Shown here: positions 44,694 through 54,912 of the stretch, piece by piece
How the letters are laid out: each line of letters opens with the position of its first letter
How positions within the stretch are numbered: the first letter of the stretch is position 1
NCBI GenBank assembly: GCA_020912385.1
Contig: CP087220.1
Coordinates: forward strand, 310,001-374,000
Length of the DNA: 64,000 nucleotides
DNA from: Neofusicoccum parvum
Lineage: Eukaryota > Ascomycota > Dothideomycetes > Botryosphaeriales > Botryosphaeriaceae
Reading direction: 5' to 3'
Translations under genes and position numbers: made by a program
Notes under the pieces: generated by a model
Databases searched by the model: none
What the model was told of the DNA's origin: nothing
The model's input: the letters and a program-made list of their open reading frames with translations, nothing else

Positions 44694-46580
44694 ATGGATA
44701 AGCCAAGCCTGAGCATTGAGGAGTTCGAGAGAGCCATCGCTCCGCTCATCTCAGCCTCGTCCAGGGCAGATTCCAAAAGGGTCTTGGTGGACACTACGTT
44801 CGACACTATCACAAGGCTCTTGGAGCAATTTGGCAAGCAAGAATGGAGCTTGCGGCCTAGGACCTACACAGTGCTTCGCATGATCAACCGCACGGATGCT
44901 ATGGACCACTTCATACATGAAGGGCTACGGGATATCAATCTGCCGTTCACCAATCTTCGCCTGCCTCGTAGGCTGGACGATGCGTCAAAGCATATGTTCA
45001 TCGAGAGACAAGTGGCTGTTCTGACAAAGGCGACGGACCTCGAGCTTGAGGATGGCCGACATAGACATTTCAGTACCGATGCAGACTGCTGTTTCAGGAT
45101 CTTCAAGACGCTAGGCTTCGGCAAATTCGGCATCGTCGACCATGTTCAGAGTAAACTCTCTCTCCGAGAACTTGCCCGAAAACGGATCCATCGGAAGAAC
45201 TTGTTTTCGAAAGACAAAGAGGCAATGATGGTCTTCGAAAATGAGCTGCGGAACCTAAAGCGACTTCGGTATAAGCACTTGGTTACCTTGATTGGCTCCT
45301 ACACAGATCCCAGATACATTGGAATTCTGACTACTCCAGTAGCGGAGTGGGACCTCAAAGATTTCCTGGAACGAGCTCCATTCCCTCCAGGCGACCTTTC
45401 GCTGGTGAGGCAGTTTTTTGGCTGTCTTTGCTCGGCTTTGCAATATCTCTATGCCAACAAATGTCGCCATAAGGATATAAAGCCCGGCAATATCCTTGTC
45501 AAGAACCAACAGATCTTTATCACTGATTTTGGCACTGCACGAGATTGGAGCGATCACGCAAAAGCAACTACAACCGGAACCCCTGGACCTTTTACACCGC
45601 ATTTTGCAGCTCCAGAAGTCATTCTTCATGAGAGTCGGAATGAGAGTTCGGATATTTGGTCTCTTGGCTGTGTCTATCTTGACATGTTTGTACGCAACCT
45701 TCTCTATCCGCGAGTTCTAAGGGGTTCATACGCTAATTTGCTTTAGACCGTCCTCAAGGGAAAAGGGGCGGATCAAATGATCGCATTTTTCGAAAATAAA
45801 GGAAGTGGCCGGTCAGCCCCGCACAGCAACCCCAAAGCCATAAGTTTGTGGCTTGAAGAATTGAGAGAAGGAAGAGTAGATGATGAACCAATCCGATGGA
45901 TCCAGCAAATGCTCGACTCTCGCCCCCTTAACCGACCTGTTGCGACAGAACTCCTGGGCATGATTTTGGATTACGAGGACGACAACTACATTTTCTATGG
46001 ACAGTGTTGCTCCCCCGTGGTTGAGTCTGATTTCAATACCACGTACGAAGGATCAGTCTTTGAGGACGAAACGGAAGGGAACCCTTCGCGACCTACACCC
46101 GCAGAAAGCTCTCCCTACCCTTGCCCGGAGGACACAACCATTACTGGCACTCTTGGAAATATGATTTGCAACGGCGATGATTTTGATCCCACGGTGACTA
46201 CTGAATCTCTGACAAACGAGGAGCGAAGGATGCTTGGATCAGCTGGCTTGCCAGCCATTGAAACCAGCAAAGACTCTGGCCCCGCTGGAAGCGGAGAGAG
46301 ATCTCGTTCTTCCGCGTCCGGATATAAGGATAAGAATGGATGCACTGAAGACCTTGATGACCTCTGGAGCACCACATCACAGCCAGGATGGGTTTTCAAT
46401 TACTCGGAAGGGCGCCGCTCGGCGATGTTCTCACTATCACGTAATCGGATACACTATGAAAGTGGTCTTGACGAGCACCTTGGCAATGAGGGCTTGTGGC
46501 AAAGGGATTCGCGCGGTAGGATCTATAGGAATCAATGCGGGAAGAAAAATTACGGCTACGCATCGTGGATGAGGCGATGA
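44694..46580 (+). CDS. Serine/threonine protein kinase
   Basis: Two exons (44694-45689, 45747-46580; 57-bp intron, phase 0) give 609 aa. The kinase domain starts near residue 140. The glycine loop is LGFGKFGIVD, the Lys of VAIK is in LARKRIHRKN, and the catalytic loop reads CRHKDIKPGNIL (HKD instead of HRD). The DFG motif is FITDFGTARDW, and HFAAPEVILHE and SSDIWSLGCVYLDMF complete the C-lobe. All essential residues are kept, so it should be active. The N-terminal 130 aa (helical) and the C-terminal 200 aa (acidic, ending with a W-rich segment WQRDSRGRIYRN) are not recognised. It resembles the fungal kinases found in accessory regions. Confidence 0.87.
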
Positions 46581-47757
46581 GCTCATGAGGGGATCCGAGA
46601 AAGTCAGATTGCAAGCTGAAGAGGTGCATAAGGTAGCAAAAAAAGAAGCCTCCCTCAGGAATTTATTACCCAGATGGCCACTCTACCGAAGGATGTCTGG
46701 ATGAGGCGCCCCGAGCGCGACCTCCCAGGATGCGTCGCGCAGAATAAATACCAGCTCGGCCCACGAGGTCCTCGGAACGCGAATAGGATAAGCCCAACAG
46801 TTTAAAACCACGCGCAGAACTACCCAGACATGTAATACATCACTCTAGATATTTTACATCCAGCACCTCTGCATCAGAAGGGGAAGCTCAGAGATCAAAG
46901 CTGACGACCACTACGTATCGGTATCACAAGGCGAATTGCGTTGCCGGAGACGATGACGCTGACGATATCTACAATACTGCATGGGTGGAGCCACCAAGCA
47001 GTAGTGGGCGCGATAGCCACGATACCCGCAAATGTAACGAACGCGACCACGGACGATCCAGCGGCGCGAGATTCTTTGGTGAGATTCCAAGGTGTGCTGG
47101 TGATCCGTTGCATGCTCCTATCCGGCCAATGATTAGACGCGGTGGTGAGGTCCACTGGAGTGTAAAGTGCCCCGGAAGACATCGGCCGAACCCCAGGTCT
47201 CATAATTAGCCTGAGCGCGCGCTCAACAACGCCAGACGAAACAATGCAATCTGAGGTATATCAGAGGGGTTTCAGAATACATGATTTGGAAAGAAAAATG
47301 TGTTTATCCTGTTTCTATTCCACTTGTTGCTCTTTTATCTGTTGCTTTACGGGCGTCTCTTCACTCTTTTGTCTTGCATGATGTTTACTTGTTTTTCCTC
47401 GTCTATGTAAAGGAAGGAACGAGGGTGATCTGGTTATGCAGCGCGGAGCAGATGGATCCAGACTATGATGACGAAGTTGAGGTAGGCAGGATGGGTCGCG
47501 CGAAAGTCACAAAGTAGAAGGTGGCGTGAAAGCAATCAGATGGGCATTCGTAGTTTTCAGAAACAGTCGCGCATTAAATGATCCAGCATACAACGCTGCG
47601 CTTCGACCGTACCTGAACAGGGGTCAGCTTGGATAATAGAGGCGTTGATATGAAATTTGGTGTTTTTGCATGATCACACAGTCTACCCGAATACTTGTTT
47701 CCAAAAGAAAAAGCATCTGAACATCCAAGGAAATGCCAGCTACACAGAAAGCGGTCA
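46581..47757. other. Gene-free region of 1.2 kb
   Basis: 3' flanks of the kinase gene and of the 2EXR gene. A 102-aa frame on the minus strand (46895-47203) with one hydrophobic stretch is the only candidate and is not convincing. Confidence 0.5.
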
Positions 47758-48592
47758 TCATGCTCCGTAACCTTTTCCCCACAGTCGTCTCAACGCACCA
47801 AGTTCCTCAACGTAAACCTCCACATCAAGAAGGAAGAGATCGGCAGTGAGAAGTCCCGCATTCCGCAGACGGCGCAGGTCCTTGCAGAGCTGTAGAGTGA
47901 GGCTCTCCACCATCGACTGGACATTGGCGAGGAGATCCGAAGAAGCGAAGTAATGTTTCGTCTCGTGGAAACGAGAAGCCGTGTTGTGGTATTTCCCCTC
48001 AATCTTCTCACGAACGTCTACATCATCCGCAGACGCGACGTTGATGTTATAGTAACCCTTCTGCTCGGGCCAGGCGAAGTTGAAGCCGAACCGCGTGATG
48101 AACTTCAGGAACGGGCCGTGTCCGACCACCCATTTCTTGAGCCTGAGCCAGGGGGCCAGCCCGTAGCCGTGGATGTTGAAGACGACGATCCGCTCCCCGA
48201 AATACAGCGAGAGCATCTCTCTCCGCATCTGGTGGTTGACGAGCATGCCCTTCTGGAGTTTGTCTTGGAGCGGGGTGAACACGCCTCCCGAACCAATCAC
48301 GAACCGGAAGATCCTGTTGCGAATCTCTCCAGGTAGTCCGAAGAGGGTGAGGCGCTCCTTGCTGGCGTTCGTGGTGGAGGCTGCGGAGGCCGGGACGTCC
48401 GGCTTGTGTCGCTTAGCCGAGGGTCCATCCTTGCTGTTCTGTCCGTGGCCATCTAATGCACGTTAGCCCGAAGTGCTGGCCCTGAAAGAGCTATGGCGGC
48501 ACACCAGAGGTGACCGGTTTGTTCTGATTCTGTTGTAGGTTCTCCAGAAAAGCCGACAGCCTGGCGGATATGGCGCTCGCTTCGTCGGCCAT
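47758..48592 (-). CDS. 2EXR-domain (F-box-like) protein, copy A
   Basis: Two exons on the minus strand (48592-48505, 48452-47758; intron 52 bp, phase 1) give 260 aa. A hydrophilic N-terminus (MADEASAISARLSAFLENLQ...) with a basic KRHKPDV patch precedes the domain. The domain begins RLTLFGLPGEIRNRIFRFVI, the usual L-P-x-E-I-R-x-x-I pattern. The second block is GMLVNHQMRREMLSLYFGER, and the C-terminal helix has LCKDLRRLRNAGLLTADLFL. Function is unknown; such proteins are common, lineage-expanded and often in accessory regions. Two related loci lie within 3 kb downstream, both on the same strand. Confidence 0.72.
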
Positions 48593-49214
48593 GGCGTGTG
48601 CTGTGCGCGCGCGAGATTCCCTGCGCCAGAACAAGTCAGAGACATGGCGGTCAGGACATCCGGCAATCGAGCGTGATCAATCAGTGTAATCAATTTAGCC
48701 TATCGAGCCCTGTCTTGGCGGCTCTTGGCAGCCCAGCGCGTTGGAAGGCTCTGGCTTGGCAAGCTGACGGGTTGACAGGGCCTGTGCCGAGACAGGCTTG
48801 ACTTGATTGCATTGATTGATGCCCCGCCATGAGGAGAGCAGCTTCAAGAGATTGGTGGGTCAGTGGTGCTGGCTTACCGCCTGGGTTGGCAACAAGTGCC
48901 TCTGACGAGGGAGGTGGGGCGAGAAGGAAAAGGCCTGCAGGTAGGTTGCGGAATTTATGTACCCGCGCTAAGAACGCGCTATGCCACATTCGAGTGTGGT
49001 GAATGTGAGGGTGAACTTTTGTGTTTGCGAGTTCCATAGATAGTATAGACTGGAAGAAACGTAAGTATCGCCAGGTAGTAGTCGCTAGGTAGTATAGCTA
49101 AAGTGTAGTAAATCAAGCCTAAGCCCCGGAGTCTTTGTGTCAGCGTCTTTCAATGCCATATCCCCGTTTATCTGACAACGTTTCAACGCTATATGACACC
49201 TGATTACCAGAACC
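48593..49214. other. Intergenic spacer in the 2EXR array
   Basis: 622 bp upstream of copy A. Contains a short direct/inverted mixture of GCTTGGCAAGC-like words near 48750 but no gene that I can support. Confidence 0.45.
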
Positions 49215-49660
49215 TTAACACGTCTCGAAGTTCTCCACCACTTCCTCCACCGTATCTCGGAGATGCATATCTTCCAGCGTCTCCAGCGCGCTCACCAACG
49301 TCTCCGCAGACAGAACACCCGTCTACAAATAGCTACCCGAGTTTCCACAGAACCAGCTTGAACGCCAGGTCCACAGTCCCCACATCAAAGCTGACCTCAA
49401 ATTCTCCCATCCGGACATTCAGATTCAAGCACGAGCGCCAGATGCCGCGAAGCTCACCAGAGAGGTGGATACGAAGGTGCTCCATCAACTTCGCGCAGTC
49501 TCCGCGCCGGAGGATCCAGTTCTTCGTGCGTGTCGACAGTGGTGCTATCTCGAGACGGTTGAGTGCCCACTGGCGGTTGCGAAGCCAGTACGAAAGGGCC
49601 TCTTCGCGCATCCTGCCTGGGATTTGTGTAAGAGAACAGGTTGCGCTTTACGATGACCGA
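49215..49660 (-). pseudogene. Decayed 2EXR-family copy
   Basis: On the minus strand a block reads ATCSLTQIPGRMREEALSYW and LRNRQWALNRLEI, equivalent to TCVVSKQMRTEALARYLANA in the copy at 34 kb. It continues with HLRIHLSGELRGIWRSC and FEVSFDVGTVDLAFKLVL, then stops at TAG (49333). Just beyond, another frame carries a sensible tail (VSALETLEDMHLRDTVEEVV) to a stop at 49215. The N-terminal L-P-x-E-I-R block is not found, and upstream frames contain stops. At least one frame break and one stop separate the parts; the only GT...AG pair there is too short for an intron. This is probably a pseudogene. Confidence 0.6.
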
Positions 49661-50077
49661 AATCTTCAATAATGCAGTTGGAGAGGCTCTTGATGATAGT
49701 TCGTTGATACAGGGAAGGGAGCAAAGCGTTAGATAAGTTCGAACGAGAATATTTACATGTACGCGACGAGCCACGCTTAACACAAGGTCAATTGAATGTT
49801 GGTATCTCTACATCCAAGGCGGTAAGTGGATTTTCAAATATACCAGTGAATGCATCTGGAGTTTGGGCTAGAGGTACGGCCTTCAAGAGCTTGCGTGCGA
49901 CCGAGAGCGGGACCCATTCATCCTTGAAATGTCGCGCGTACAAAAACGGTACAGATGGCGCAAATCTCTATCTCCAGAAACAATTCATGGTCCTGTATCC
50001 GCCATTGTGTCTAACCAGAACCCCGTAACACAACCCCGAATCTCCGAGCCCAAGCAGAGAGAAACTCAATTCGCCCA
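49661..50077. other. Intergenic spacer
   Basis: About 400 bp between the decayed copy and copy B; nothing recognised. Confidence 0.45.
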
Positions 50078-50797
50078 TTAAGCCCATTTCATCATAAGAA
50101 GAGGATGGGCGTGGAACAGCGATTCCATGGCATCCACCCAGGACCCGGTCGTAAGAATGCCATTCTCAAGCATACGCTGCAAGTCCTCGACTTGCGACCT
50201 GACAATGGTGTACATGACGTGTTTTGCTTCAGCTGAAATGCCTCGAAGAGCCATCATCCACCCATATGGTATGTATGCCGCTTTGACACGTTTCTTGTTG
50301 AAGTAGCCCATGACATACCCCCCGACTTCAAGTTGCTGAGGGACAGAAAGGTAGCACCTAATGGTGACAGAAAACCTCTCCAGAAGATGGTCGTACGGCT
50401 CGATCACTCGGATCCAGTGCTTGATCCCTACGATATCCTCGCTACTGTAGAAATTGAAGTACCAGTGTCTGCGAAGAAGGTGTAGCGGAAGCAACTCTGC
50501 ACGCATTTGGCGATTGACGAAGGCGAAGCCGGGGAGACGACGGCAGGCATGTCGGTCGACGGGGTACGAGTGTGGATTGCGGCTTGGAACAACGAAGTCG
50601 TATACTTGGTTGCGCATTTCCCCAGGCAAGTCGAAGAAGGAGATGTGGTGGTTGGATGTCTTGTTCTTCTTGTTTGCAATAGATATTGAGTCGTCAACTG
50701 ACGTTGCGCGCTGTTTACATCCCCGTGGATGCACGACCCTCTCAGTTCCTCTGAGAGTGCGGTCGCTCTCAGTGGCGGCGCTCGGGTCTTCGTCCAT
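50078..50797 (-). CDS. 2EXR-domain (F-box-like) protein, copy B
   Basis: Single exon of 239 aa starting MDEDPSAATESDRTLRG. A basic linker (NKKNKTSNHH) precedes the domain ISFFDLPGEMRNQVYDFVVP, and the second block is GFAFVNRQMRAELLPLHLLR. The C-terminal helices include AEAKHVMYTIVRSQVEDLQR. Unlike copy A there is no intron, which suggests an older split or a different subfamily. Function unknown. Confidence 0.72.
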   Translation of the reverse strand: MDEDPSAATESDRTLRGTERVVHPRGCKQRATSVDDSISIANKKNKTSNHHISFFDLPGEMRNQVYDFVVPSRNPHSYPVDRHACRRLPGFAFVNRQMRAELLPLHLLRRHWYFNFYSSEDIVGIKHWIRVIEPYDHLLERFSVTIRCYLSVPQQLEVGGYVMGYFNKKRVKAAYIPYGWMMALRGISAEAKHVMYTIVRSQVEDLQRMLENGILTTGSWVDAMESLFHAHPLLMMKWA

Positions 50798-51487
50798 GGT
50801 AATCTACGCTTGACGCGTTAATATGGCTTGAGTGTGAAAAGCTTTGCGGAGTAAATGGCGTACCGTAGGTGCGGTGTCAGCTTCGGTTGAGTAGACAAGA
50901 GAAGGAAAGCTTGAGAAAGCAATACGAGAGCGTAGGTCCTTATGAACAAAGAATAGGACCTCGCTTCAATCACCAGTATCGGCAGTGAGCGGAAGGGAAA
51001 TACCTAGTGAATGTTGTACATGTACATGTGACAGTCTCGGTGAGTGGATGTGCATGATGACAATTGCCTTGATAAATCAAAAACAAGCGACGACGAGTAG
51101 CAAATTATTATTTGCTTGTAAGGGGAACAGGTCAAGTTCATCAGTGTAAAGCAAGAAAAATGGATACTCAAACTACAATGTAGCCACGCAGCTGCGGTTG
51201 CCAAGGATGAAGAACGCACCACGGGATGGATTGTCCAATGAACAATCATTGTTCAGCCAACACACTCTTGCCACCCACGCGCAACCTCTCCGCATAGATA
51301 GACTCCTCGAAGGCCCAATCAAAGCTGCCAAAGAAGGGAAAACTTCCAAAATCCAAAGTTGCTCAACGTGTCTGCCTGCACAGAAAGAGACACCGCGGGG
51401 GGTTAAGCGAGACCCTGGCGGAGAATGGCAGCGCCGCACTTCGACCGCACCTGAACTTCGCACACGAATCCCAACAACACCCTGCAG
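50798..51487. other. Intergenic region
   Basis: 690 bp of AT-rich DNA at the left, becoming balanced. Contains a short TGTACATGTACATG palindrome at about 51013. I see no gene apart from the membrane ORFs that follow. Confidence 0.5.
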
Positions 51488-51688
51488 ATGGAGCCCGCAA
51501 CCGCCATCCCACTCTGCATCGCTGGCATCATCTGGATCCTTGCCGTCTGCTACGCCGGCTTCATCCTCTACTTACTCGTCAAGCTCGCCTTCACCAACCA
51601 AAACAGGCGCCCCGCCGCCACCTCCACTGAAGCACCTCCTCTCCCACCGAAAGCAACGTCGACCCTCACAGCAAAATCGCGAGCATGA
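51488..51688 (+). CDS. Putative small single-pass membrane protein
   Basis: 66-aa ORF starting MEPATAIPLC. One strong hydrophobic segment (IAGIIWILAVCYAGFILYLL) is followed by a Lys/Arg/Pro-rich tail, as in a type III or tail-in membrane protein. It overlaps the next membrane ORF by the four bases ATGA (51685-51688). No family is recognised. A frame of 370 aa covers the same DNA in another phase but is low-complexity. Coding status is uncertain. Confidence 0.35.
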   Translation: MEPATAIPLCIAGIIWILAVCYAGFILYLLVKLAFTNQNRRPAATSTEAPPLPPKATSTLTAKSRA

Positions 51689-51948
51689 TCACCGCGACCA
51701 TCATCTACTTCGAAACCCTGATGGCCAAGGTCTGCAGGTTGCCGATGTGGCTCAAGCTGCTCATCACCGTTGTCTGCCTTGGCCCGCCCTGGGGCTTCGC
51801 CGGCTGCCTTCTGTACAATACCTTGCACCATCCGCACAGAACCTCTTCTATGGTCGCTTGTACCACCCTCTTCATGTTATCTCTACTCGCCTCAACAGCA
51901 AGCTTCACGTGGGTGGTGTTCGCGGAGGCGCCGTGCCCGTTTGCCTGA
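51685..51948 (+). CDS. Putative small two-pass membrane protein
   Basis: 87-aa ORF starting MITATIIYFETLMAKV. Two hydrophobic segments (LLITVVCLGPPWGFAGCLL; MVACTTLFMLSLLASTASFT) are linked by a short basic loop (HHPHRTSS). Its ATG overlaps the stop of the preceding ORF. The two could be one gene split by a frame shift, giving a three-pass protein, or a chance pair. No family recognised. Confidence 0.35.
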   Translation: MITATIIYFETLMAKVCRLPMWLKLLITVVCLGPPWGFAGCLLYNTLHHPHRTSSMVACTTLFMLSLLASTASFTWVVFAEAPCPFA

Positions 51949-52890
51949 TCGGATCCAGAATCGTGGACACCGGAGTACCCATGGCAGGTTCTTGCGCTGA
52001 TTCCAGAGATGTTCGTGAGCTGACGGATTATTTCCAGATTAATACGACGTGGAGAGGTCATCTTCAAACAGGTGGCGGGTTGTCATATGCAAGAATCGAT
52101 GGCTCGCAGTTGCCAATACAAAAATTCCATCCTCTCCAGCTTTCGCAGAATGGTGACACTGTAGCAAGCGACGATGGTGTTTCTTCTTTCAAACGGCTCC
52201 CTGACGTCAGTGTTCCGCGCGCTGCTAGAAAGATTCGCGGGGGGCGTTCACAGAGTCTCCAAGCATGCAAGTGTCGCATGCGCTCATCCGCGCTGTTTGG
52301 AAAGACGTGAATGTCTGCTCACTCCAGTGGAACAGCAGGAGAAAAGGCCAGAAGCGCATAGAGCGAGGTCCCTTCAAAGTTTTGTGCCAAAGCACGATGA
52401 CGTAACGCTCACCATGCCCCAGCCCCCTGCCCGTCCTTCCTTCCTCGCGCATCGTCCTCCGGCCTACACCATTCACAATCAGCTGGCCGCCCCGGGAGCC
52501 AGAACAACACCATCAGTCGGTGATTCGGCCGTTAACCACAGCGAGTGCGCTCAGAACAATGCTTTTTTAAGCATATGACAGCCATCGCCGCCGAACCGAG
52601 GCATTAGCTCCCGCACGAGATGGTGCGGGACAACGTTGGGAGCCAATGAGAGGTGCGCAACCTTAAATGAAGCTTAATACGTGCGGATCAGAATGGAAGC
52701 CCCGCATGCATATGAGGTAGGCCGATGCTCGCTCGCAACGCCGAGGAGGTGTTTTCTTTCCCAACACTCTACCATTTCCGACTCGTCTTGCAGAACAGTC
52801 GCCGCCAAAAGGTTTTGGGGAAGAGTCAAGTGACAACCGGAAACCCCTCTTTGAATCCAGAATCTTTGGAAGGGAAATCAAGCCAACGGC
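51949..52890. other. Gene-free region with a small hairpin
   Basis: About 940 bp upstream of the second STAND-N gene. A 49-bp imperfect palindrome lies at about 52602-52650 (CATTAGCTCCCGCACG ... GTGCGGG ... GGGAGCCAATG). No gene recognised. Confidence 0.5.
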
Positions 52891-54177
52891 ATGGAGCTTG
52901 CCGCCGCGGTCGTCAGTCTCAGCTGCAAGGCCGTCATCGTCGCCAACGACCTCTACGAGCTTCGCAGCAAATACAAGGATGCCAGCACAACCATCGACGC
53001 CATCTGTAACGAAGTCGAAGTGGTCCGCGCCTCCCTCTCGCGCGTCCAGCGCCTACTAGAAAAGGACAGTGCGAAAGGCATTGACTTCAACGACGAGCTG
53101 CGCGATGTTTTCGACATGGCCATCACCGGCTGCACAGTGGTACTGTCATGTCTGGATGACGAGATCAAGAAACTGCTAGCTGGGTCGAAGAGTCAGGGAG
53201 GCGGTGGCGGATTCGGCTGGAAAGTCAAAGCGAAGTATCTGTGGAAGGAAGAGACGATGATGGATCTGTTACAGAAGCTGCGTGGGCAGCAGGGCGCCAT
53301 ATCACTGCTGTTCCAATCTCTGCAGATGTAAGTTTGCTTCGTCCTGTCAAGCACACCCGCGGCTGACAGCTCCAGGGAATCTTTGTCCGAGCTGCACCAT
53401 CTCCTGCGCGAGAGATCCACGCAGATGCACCAATCGCAGGAAGCAGCGGACAGCCTTCGACAAGCCCATCCAGAGGTCGATGTGCCCGAATCTATCCTCT
53501 GCGATCTGGACTCAGAGCGCGGCTCCATACTCAGCACCACCGAATTCTCCTTCGACGACGAGATCATCAACTCCAAGGCATATCGGCGAGCGCTGAGCAT
53601 GGCGCACCATCACCGCCGCCCCAAATCCCCAGATCTGGACCTCATCCCCGAAAACGAGCCCAGCGAGCCCAGCAGCAACACCACCACCCACTCCGAAGAG
53701 GCAGCAGAACCTGTCGCCAACCCGCCTTCACCACCCCCAACCACCACCGACCCCCCACCCGCCTACTCCCCACCCCTCCCACCCCCCGCCGCCGCCGCCA
53801 CCACTCCCCCAACCGACCCCCTCTCCGCCGCCATCTCCAAATCCCTCGCCTCCTTCCACCTCCTCTCCCCCACCCACCACGCCCAGCCACCCCCCAACCG
53901 CCCCCCCATCCCCTCCGCGCCCCCGCTGCTCGACCCCGACCCGGAAGAAGACCCCGACTCCACCTCCTCCCGTCCCCCCAGCTACACTACGCTCGACCGC
54001 TGCGCCTCGGCCGCGAGGGGGAAGCGAGACAAAGCGGCGCGGCGGCGGGCGCGCGACAGGGCGGGGCGGAAGGCGCGGGGGCGGTGCGAGGTGGTGCTGG
54101 CGGGGGGCGAGGGGAGGGGAGGGGGGAGGGGGCGAGAGGGTGAGGGGAGGGAGGGGAGGGGGGAATGGCGCTTTTGA
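52891..54177 (+). CDS. Protein with STAND-type N-terminal domain, no recognised effector
   Basis: Two exons (52891-53327, 53376-54177; 48-bp intron) give about 412 aa. The N-terminal 150 residues are paralogous to those of the RhoGEF gene at 11791: ELRSKYKDASTTIDAICNEV, RASLSRVQRLLE, then WKVKAKYLWKEETMMDLLQK and LRGQQGAISLLFQSLQM align with LRDKYQNAAQTISAICSEST, VKARLLWKEDVVKEMLQQLR and GQQMALTLLIQALQM. A second shared block is INSKAYRRALSMAH (VNSQSYQRALAAAT there). The rest is Pro/Ser-rich (AYSPPLPPPAAAATTPPTDP) and ends in a Gly/Arg-rich tail coded by a G tract. No DH, PH, NACHT or kinase motif follows, so this is a domain-only relative. The 3' end after 54060 is doubtful. Confidence 0.75.
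54108..54172 (+). other. G-quadruplex-prone tract
   Basis: A 65-bp stretch made almost only of G and A with many GGG and GGGG runs (for example GAGGGGAGGGAGGGGAGGGG). It codes the last residues of the gene at 52891. Such tracts can fold as quadruplexes and are error-prone in sequencing. Confidence 0.7.
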
Positions 54178-54912
54178 GGGGGACGTGGCGGAGGGAAAGC
54201 CGGGATTGCCGAGGTCGATGGTCGGCGTTAAGGGTGCGGCGTCTGGAGGTGATTGGTCTGGTGCCTGAGCTTGTGCTTAGGCTGAATCGTGATCTGAAGC
54301 GTGCGTTTTTTGAGCCAATCGGATGGGCGAGGTGTTGGTGCCTGGGGAGGGGAGGGGCCTATGAAGGTCCATGGGTGACGGGTTTTCCGCGTGAGACCCT
54401 GGATATACGGATGAGATCTTGGGCCAGGATGGACTAGGTAAGGGACTGATGAGACGGGCAACGTGCCACCCTGGCTGAGTTTGTACTTTGGGCAAGTTGT
54501 TAAAGTCAACACTTCGCGCGAATCAACCCTTCCTATTCCGCATCTCTGTCGCCACAGCACCGAACAGCATGGAACACAGTGAGTGTGAACTTAGAAAACT
54601 TTTTCATTCCTCTCGTGACAAATTCGCGCTCTAACAGCATGACCTCGTAAACAGCTTTTCATGTTCCCATCAGCCCTCCTTCCACCTGCCATCAACAGAC
54701 TAATCCATTGAAGTGAGCAACCCAACTCCACTCACGCGTCTCGCTCTCGACGAAACGCAGAGGACACCGCCGATCGACAGTCAAGCCGTCGACCACGCGC
54801 CTCTTCGGCAGGGAAAGCCAAGCCGACAACCGCCCACCATCATTACCAGGAAACAAAAGTATGCACTCGGGATATAACGCGCGAAAAAAACGAAACCGAC
54901 CAGACGCTTTTT
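54178..54912. other. Spacer between convergent genes
   Basis: About 730 bp; no gene or repeat recognised. Confidence 0.5.

Noticed and set aside
46895..47203. 102-aa minus-strand ORF with one hydrophobic segment
   Set aside because: No start context or family; a complementary frame on the plus strand is open too.
49333..49347. GTAGCTATTTGTAG as an intron joining the two parts of the decayed 2EXR copy
   Set aside because: About 14 nt, far too short for a spliceosomal intron; a frame lesion is more likely.
51198..52310. 370-aa open frame on the plus strand
   Set aside because: It is low-complexity (Ser/Pro/His/Arg-rich) and overlaps two ORFs in another frame that show proper membrane segments.
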